A stretch of 64,000 nucleotides of DNA, from NCBI RefSeq assembly GCF_015560805.1, contig NZ_JADMSO010000003.1, positions 186,001 to 250,000 of the forward strand, given 5' to 3'. Shown piece after piece: positions 59,709 through 64,000 of the stretch (positions are counted from its first letter, which is position 1; every line of letters starts with the position of its first letter). Position numbers and translations under genes: made by a program. A model generated the notes under the pieces. It searched no databases and had not been told where the DNA came from. It was given only the letters and a program-made list of their open reading frames with translations. The stretch comes from Mediterraneibacter glycyrrhizinilyticus. Its GTDB lineage: Bacteria > Bacillota > Clostridia > Lachnospirales > Lachnospiraceae.

Positions 59709-60743
59709 ATGGAAAGTAAGAGAGTCAGTATTAAAGATGTAGCAAAGAGAGCGAATGTGTCTATCGCTACGGTTTCCAGAGTTGTGAACAAAAAAGAGGG
59801 TGTGACACAGCCGGTTTTAGAAAAAGTACAGGAGGCTATCAAAGAATTAGGGTATAGTCCGAATACGGCCGCAAGATCTCTCGTAAGGCGAAGAACCAAT
59901 GCTATTGGAATCGTGGTAAATAATCTGCATGATCCATTTTTCTATGATCTGATCAAAGGATTTGAAACAGCGGCACAGCAGACCAGTTATTCGGTTGTAT
60001 TCTGCAGTGCACTGGGAGGAGATGTAAAGAGTAAAGAGAATTATGTAAAATATCTTTCGAATGGTGTGGTAGATGCGGTTATCTTATATGGTTCTTATCG
60101 AAGCGATGAAAGTATGATCAAGTATATACAAGATAATGAGCAGATAGAATTTGTGATGATTGAAAACGACGTGTCATCCTTGCAGTGCAATAAATTATTG
60201 ATCGATAATTTTGGCGGTGCAAAAAATGCGGTAAATTATTTGAAAGAGAAGAAACATCGTAAGATTGCACATATTTGTGGAAATCCGAATAAGAAAGTTA
60301 CAATTGAGCGATTTAACGGTTATATACAGGCGATGCAGGAATCGGATCTTGAAGTAAAAGAAGGATACATTCAGTATTCGTCAGCAGATTACAGAAGTGG
60401 TTATGAGAGGATGAATGCACTCTTAGATCTGGAAGAAAGACCAACGGCAGTGTTTTGTTCCGATGATGCGATCGCCAGTTATGCGGTACGGGCTGCACTT
60501 GATAGAGGACTGAGAGTTCCGGAAGATATTTCGATTATGGGATTTGATAATCAAAGTATTTTACCGGATCGGTACAGAGGACCGGAGATTACAACAGTAG
60601 AACAGCCGCTGTACACGATCGGAATGGACAGTATCCGATTGGTGAGCGAACGGTTGAGTAATAACGATGCGAAAATGCCTGTAAGAAAGACGTATGAAAC
60701 CAAAATTATAGAACGCGAAACAGTTTGTGAGTATCAAGGATAA
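59709..60743 (+). CDS. LacI family transcriptional regulator
   Basis: A 344-residue LacI/GalR repressor. The N-terminal HTH reads VSIKDVAKRANVSIATVSRVV with hinge LGYSPNTAARSLVRRRT. The rest is a periplasmic-binding-like effector domain (about 62-340). It leads the operon it likely controls, via the three GTAAACGTTTAC-type sites at 59578, 59669 and 62697. The effector sugar is unknown. The ATG follows GGGAGGAAATACG. The SDR gene follows 19 bases after the stop. Confidence 0.92.
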   Translation: MESKRVSIKDVAKRANVSIATVSRVVNKKEGVTQPVLEKVQEAIKELGYSPNTAARSLVRRRTNAIGIVVNNLHDPFFYDLIKGFETAAQQTSYSVVFCSALGGDVKSKENYVKYLSNGVVDAVILYGSYRSDESMIKYIQDNEQIEFVMIENDVSSLQCNKLLIDNFGGAKNAVNYLKEKKHRKIAHICGNPNKKVTIERFNGYIQAMQESDLEVKEGYIQYSSADYRSGYERMNALLDLEERPTAVFCSDDAIASYAVRAALDRGLRVPEDISIMGFDNQSILPDRYRGPEITTVEQPLYTIGMDSIRLVSERLSNNDAKMPVRKTYETKIIERETVCEYQG

Positions 60744-60762
60744 ATCAAAAGGGAGAATTTGT

Positions 60763-61551
60763 ATGAAGAATTATAATCGATTACTAGAGGGAAAACGGGT
60801 ATTTGTTACGACAGGAGCTCGAGGAATCGGGAAAGAAATTGCGCTATTATTTGCTTCACAGGAGGCGGTTGTGGCAGTAGGTGGAAAGAATGTGCCATGC
60901 CTTTCTCAGACGGTCAAAGAAATACAAGAAGTATCTCCTGAAAGCCGCGGATATGAAGTGGAACTTGGGAATAAAGAGAATGTTGAACAGGTAGGAAGAC
61001 AGATTTTAGAAGATTTTGGCGGTATCGATATATTGGTGAATACAGTGGGGATCAATGATCATGGCAGAGTTGATGAATGTACGGAAGAACAGGTAGAAAA
61101 AATGATTTCTGTTAATTATAAAAGTTTTCTCCGTTTTTCTAAAATTTTCATACCTGGAATGCGGGAACGGAAGAGCGGAAATATCATAAATATTTCTTCC
61201 ATACATAGCGTAGAAACGATGCCGGGATTTGGAATCTATGCCGGAACAAAGGGAGCGATGAATGCGACGTCTCGTGCAATGGCATTAGACTATGCGTCAG
61301 AAGGAATCCGTGTAAACTGTATCTGTCCGGGGTTGATCATGAGTGACAATATGTTAGATGAAATTCAAACATATCCGGAGGGAGAGGAAAGAGATCAATT
61401 CATGGAGCTTTTATATCGGATGCAGCCATTAGAACCGGGGACAATGGAAAATATAGCAGATGCAGCACTTTATCTGGCAAGTGATATGTCAACGTATACG
61501 ACAGGGCAGATTCTCATGGTAGACGGAGGAGCAAGTATTAAAGCACATTGA
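60763..61551 (+). CDS. SDR family oxidoreductase
   Basis: A 262-residue classical short-chain dehydrogenase. The cofactor loop is VTTGARGIGKEIALL (TGxxxGIG), NTVG at 93-96, and the catalytic triad S146 (NISSIHS), Y159 and K163 (YAGTK). Its C-terminal end TGQILMVDGGASIKAH is typical. It would oxidise or reduce a sugar, polyol or sugar acid. The ATG at 60763 follows GGGAGAATTTGT; the frame is open to 60727 inside lacI. It is 17 bases before the SelA-like gene. Confidence 0.9.
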   Translation: MKNYNRLLEGKRVFVTTGARGIGKEIALLFASQEAVVAVGGKNVPCLSQTVKEIQEVSPESRGYEVELGNKENVEQVGRQILEDFGGIDILVNTVGINDHGRVDECTEEQVEKMISVNYKSFLRFSKIFIPGMRERKSGNIINISSIHSVETMPGFGIYAGTKGAMNATSRAMALDYASEGIRVNCICPGLIMSDNMLDEIQTYPEGEERDQFMELLYRMQPLEPGTMENIADAALYLASDMSTYTTGQILMVDGGASIKAH

Positions 61552-61568
61552 GTAAAGGAGGAGAGAGA

Positions 61569-62675
61569 ATGGATTTCTACGAGAAAAACGGAATTATTCC
61601 GTATATCAATGCTCATGATACCTATACTGTATATGGCGGAAGCAGGATGGCGGAGAATACATTACAGGCGATGAAGGAAGCCGCAGCTTCCTTTGTGGAT
61701 CTCAAACAAATGCAGATTCAATTAGGAAAGAAGGCGGCAGAATTAACAGGAAATGAGGCGGCATATTTTACAAATGGAGCGGAAGGTGCGCTGTTGTTAT
61801 GTGCTAGTATCTGTATTGCGGAAGACAGTGAATATTATTATAGAAAATTACCTGAAATCGCAGGGACAAAAAGAGAATTTATTGTTATGCGGGCACAAAG
61901 AAATGCGTACGATGCAGCGTTGGCAGTCAGTGGTGCAGATATTGTGGAAATCGGTGATGCGGACGAAACACTGGAGATGGAATTGGAAGGTTCCATCAAT
62001 GAAAAAACAGCGGGAGTGGTCTATTTCGCTTCTACATTATATCAAAGGGGTTCACTTCCACTGGAAAATGTAATTGCGATTGCAAAGAAATACAAAGTGC
62101 CGGTTATCGTAGATGCTGCGGCGCAGCTTCCACCGAAAGAAAATTTGAAAAGATTTACAGAAGCAGGTGCGGATATGGTGATTTTCAGTGGAGGAAAAAC
62201 CTTATGCGGTCCGCAGGACAGTGGTGTGATCTTTGGAACGAAACAGTGGATTGAAAGATGTATTCGCTTTGGCGCGCCGGAACATGGAATCTGTCGCGTA
62301 TCAAAAACGTCCAGAGAGGCGATGGCAGGGTTGTATACAGCGCTTGAAAACTATGTACTTCAGGATGAAGAAAAAAGAGAATGTGAACTTCGCGAGATTT
62401 TGAACAGGATTTCTGAAAAAATAGTAAAAACAGAACAGGAAATTGTGTTGAAAATTGTGGAACAAGGACCGGTAGGACAAAAATATCCCAGACTATTTTG
62501 TTATCTTTCCGAAAAAAACAGTTCTGAAAAAATTGTAAGTTTTATGAGAAAAGAAAGAATTTACATAGGAGAAGACAGAATCAATAATGCGGTGTATATC
62601 AGCCCTTTAAATTTATATAAAGAAGAGGCAGATGTAGTAGCAGATGTGCTTTGCAAAGCACTTGAAGCAGAATGA
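61569..62675 (+). CDS. SelA-like PLP-dependent enzyme (DgaE-type)
   Basis: A 368-residue fold-type I PLP enzyme of the SelA-like/D-glucosaminate-6-phosphate ammonia-lyase (DgaE) group. The PLP lysine is K210 (MVIFSGGKTLCGPQDSG) with D182 (PVIVDAAAQLPPK). The N-terminus FYEKNGIIPYINAHDTYTVY is like this group. These enzymes eliminate ammonia or act on sugar acids. In this operon an amino-sugar-acid or related substrate is possible but unproven. The ATG at 61569 follows AAAGGAGGAGAGAGA. Confidence 0.8.
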   Translation: MDFYEKNGIIPYINAHDTYTVYGGSRMAENTLQAMKEAAASFVDLKQMQIQLGKKAAELTGNEAAYFTNGAEGALLLCASICIAEDSEYYYRKLPEIAGTKREFIVMRAQRNAYDAALAVSGADIVEIGDADETLEMELEGSINEKTAGVVYFASTLYQRGSLPLENVIAIAKKYKVPVIVDAAAQLPPKENLKRFTEAGADMVIFSGGKTLCGPQDSGVIFGTKQWIERCIRFGAPEHGICRVSKTSREAMAGLYTALENYVLQDEEKRECELREILNRISEKIVKTEQEIVLKIVEQGPVGQKYPRLFCYLSEKNSSEKIVSFMRKERIYIGEDRINNAVYISPLNLYKEEADVVADVLCKALEAE

Positions 62676-62696
62676 AATATTTTTTTACCCTGGAAA

Positions 62697-62708
62697 GTAA
62701 ACGTTTAC
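62697..62708 (+). promoter_or_regulatory. LacI-type operator O3 inside the operon
   Basis: GTAAACGTTTAC, identical to O1 including flanking A...AAA, lies 13 bases before the AGE epimerase start and may overlap its translation leader. It suggests internal control by the same LacI. Confidence 0.75.
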
Positions 62709-62721
62709 AAAGAGGTGCGGT

Positions 62722-63984
62722 ATGGAAAAGAGTTTTTATGAAACACATAAAAATGAAATAAAGAAAATTGGAGAATCGGCAAAGAAACAGTTATTAGAAG
62801 ACCATATTCCTTTTTGGGAACCAAGGGTTTTGGATCGGGAATATGGAGGGTATTTTAACTGTTTTGACAGAGAAGGAAAATTGATAAAAACAGTGAAACC
62901 GGGATGGTTTGTTGGACGAGATATGTATAGCTTTGCATCATTGTATCGATTTATCCAGAAAAAAGAGACGTGGCTTAATATTGCAGAGCAAGGTTATCGT
63001 TATACAAAGGGGAGTTTTTATGCAGGTAATGGGCGGTTTCAAAAATTGCTTACAAGAGAGGGGAAAATTTTAGAAGGAACGACTTCTATTTTTACCGATC
63101 ATTTCGCGATAAAAGGTTTATATGAATATTTTAAAGTTGTACCGCCCGGGGAAGAAAAGCTTGCAAAGGTGCGGCAGTTGACAGATCAATTATTTCAAAA
63201 TGTAAAAGATGAACAGATTCTACAAAAAGAAGGAATCCGGGCAGGATGGCAGAAGCATGCAGTGAATTTTATGACATTATTGGTTGCATTGGAAAGTTTT
63301 GATTTATTTGGAAACCGATATGAAGATGTATTGAGAGAATGTGTCAGAAAATCGTTATATGAATTTGCGAATAGTGAATTGCAGGCTCCGCTGGAATATG
63401 TGAAGCAAGATGGAAGACCGGAGCTACTCGGAGAAGGAAGATTGGTAGATGCGGGACATGCGATGGAATCGTTATGGTTTGCAATGGAAGCCGGCAGTTT
63501 GTTAGACGAGAAATCATGGAAACAACGTGCAGAAGAGGTTTTGGATTGGGTGATTGAACGTTGTTATGATGAAAGTTACGGCGGATTTATCCAACATATC
63601 GATGTGGATGGAAAAACGCCGGAAGAACAATTTCTGGTAACGGATTATGAAGGAATACCGGCCGCATGGGATAGTAAAATCTGGTGGGTACAGGCAGAAG
63701 GTCTGAATGCGTTATTTATGAGTGCACTGTTGAATGAAAATGAAAAACATTTTGCTTACTTTAAGAAATTGTATGAATATACGGAGCTTTATTTCAGAGA
63801 TAAAAAATATGGGGAATGGTATTCAATTTTAAACCGGGATGGAGGTGTCTTATGCGATTGGAAAGGTTTTGAATTAAAAGGTCCATATCATATTACAAGA
63901 TGCTTAATGAAAATAAATCTTCTTGCAGAAAAGTATTTGAAATGTAAAGAAACCGAGAACGAAAAGGAGGAAAAATCAATATGA
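62722..63984 (+). CDS. AGE family epimerase/isomerase
   Basis: A 420-residue (alpha/alpha)6-barrel protein of the N-acylglucosamine 2-epimerase family. Recognisable features are EYGGYFNCFDREGKL near the N-terminus, WFVGRDMYSFASLYRF, RLVDAGHAMESLWFAMEA (conserved histidine), and YGGFIQHID with WWVQAEGLNAL and YGEWYSILNRDG. Family members interconvert hexoses or act on cellobiose and mannose; the substrate here is unknown. It starts after AGAGGTGCGGT just past operator O3. The next gene overlaps its stop (ATGA). Confidence 0.88.
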   Translation: MEKSFYETHKNEIKKIGESAKKQLLEDHIPFWEPRVLDREYGGYFNCFDREGKLIKTVKPGWFVGRDMYSFASLYRFIQKKETWLNIAEQGYRYTKGSFYAGNGRFQKLLTREGKILEGTTSIFTDHFAIKGLYEYFKVVPPGEEKLAKVRQLTDQLFQNVKDEQILQKEGIRAGWQKHAVNFMTLLVALESFDLFGNRYEDVLRECVRKSLYEFANSELQAPLEYVKQDGRPELLGEGRLVDAGHAMESLWFAMEAGSLLDEKSWKQRAEEVLDWVIERCYDESYGGFIQHIDVDGKTPEEQFLVTDYEGIPAAWDSKIWWVQAEGLNALFMSALLNENEKHFAYFKKLYEYTELYFRDKKYGEWYSILNRDGGVLCDWKGFELKGPYHITRCLMKINLLAEKYLKCKETENEKEEKSI

Positions 63985-64000
63985 AAAAAAGAGTCGTAAA
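63981..64000 (+). CDS. Start of the next operon gene (partial)
   Basis: The ATG at 63981 overlaps the AGE stop (ATGA) and has AAGGAGG at 63964-63970. Only MKKRVV can be read before the window ends. A basic start like this fits a secreted solute-binding protein or a transporter, but too little is visible to say. Confidence 0.55.

Overview
The window is a chromosomal segment of a spore-forming Clostridia, most likely a Lachnospiraceae gut commensal. I base this on spoIVA next to gpsA, the yceD-rpmF-plsX-acpP-rnc-smc-ftsY cluster, the DUF512 radical-SAM/der/plsY/gpsA order, pta-ackA fermentation genes, and the NifU-like/GGGtGRT gene pair. No database search was possible; gene calls come from motifs, lengths, ribosome binding sites and gene order.

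Bases 1-45,440 are ordinary, mid-GC core chromosome. In order it holds a DUF711 gene tail, degV, tmcAL (reverse), mgtE, pta-ackA, the lipid/ribosome/SMC cluster, ilvA, prs (reverse), a DUF512-der-plsY-gpsA-spoIVA run, purine salvage genes (PNP and an MTA/SAH-type deaminase), a MoaB-like/MBL/RNase H group, the RNase P RNA gene, aroF, a DUF1266 lipoprotein, a nitroreductase-pyrB-pyrI operon (reverse), pheA with a DUF815 ATPase and a lipoprotein, rqcH (reverse), yicC-gmk-rpoZ, rimO-pgsA-cinA-like, a GNAT-TM-DUF3298 fusion, and the NifU-like/GGGtGRT pair. Scattered through it are three near-identical 89-bp structured repeats, each abutting a Rho-independent terminator in the same orientation, and two copies of a 19-bp-arm palindrome.

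Bases 45,407-55,613 are an AT-rich integrated element of about 10.2 kb bounded by a 34-bp perfect direct repeat. It is inserted in the last codons of the GGGtGRT gene, which stays intact. It has a tyrosine integrase with an N-terminal zinc ribbon, integrase arm-type repeats at both ends (four left, two right), a divergent XRE repressor/small-HTH switch with a palindromic operator, a CHC2/Toprim/helicase replication protein followed by an iteron-like region, an HNH protein, a terminase-small-subunit-like protein, an unknown 305-residue protein, a serine recombinase whose promoter lies in a res-like or invertible site, and a complete sigma-70-family factor. There are no capsid, tail, large terminase or conjugation genes. 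The layout fits a phage satellite (PICI-like) or another small integrative element better than a complete prophage.

Bases 55,614-64,000 hold the host terminator displaced by the insertion, an AT-rich membrane-anchored HNH protein, and a carbohydrate-use region: an intracellular DUF5060 glycosidase, a small conserved protein, a ROK sugar kinase (reverse), and a LacI-controlled operon with an SDR dehydrogenase, a SelA-like PLP enzyme, an AGE-family epimerase and the start of one more gene. Three GTAAACGTTTAC-type operators tie this operon together. The substrate is not evident; an amino-sugar or sugar-acid route is the best guess.
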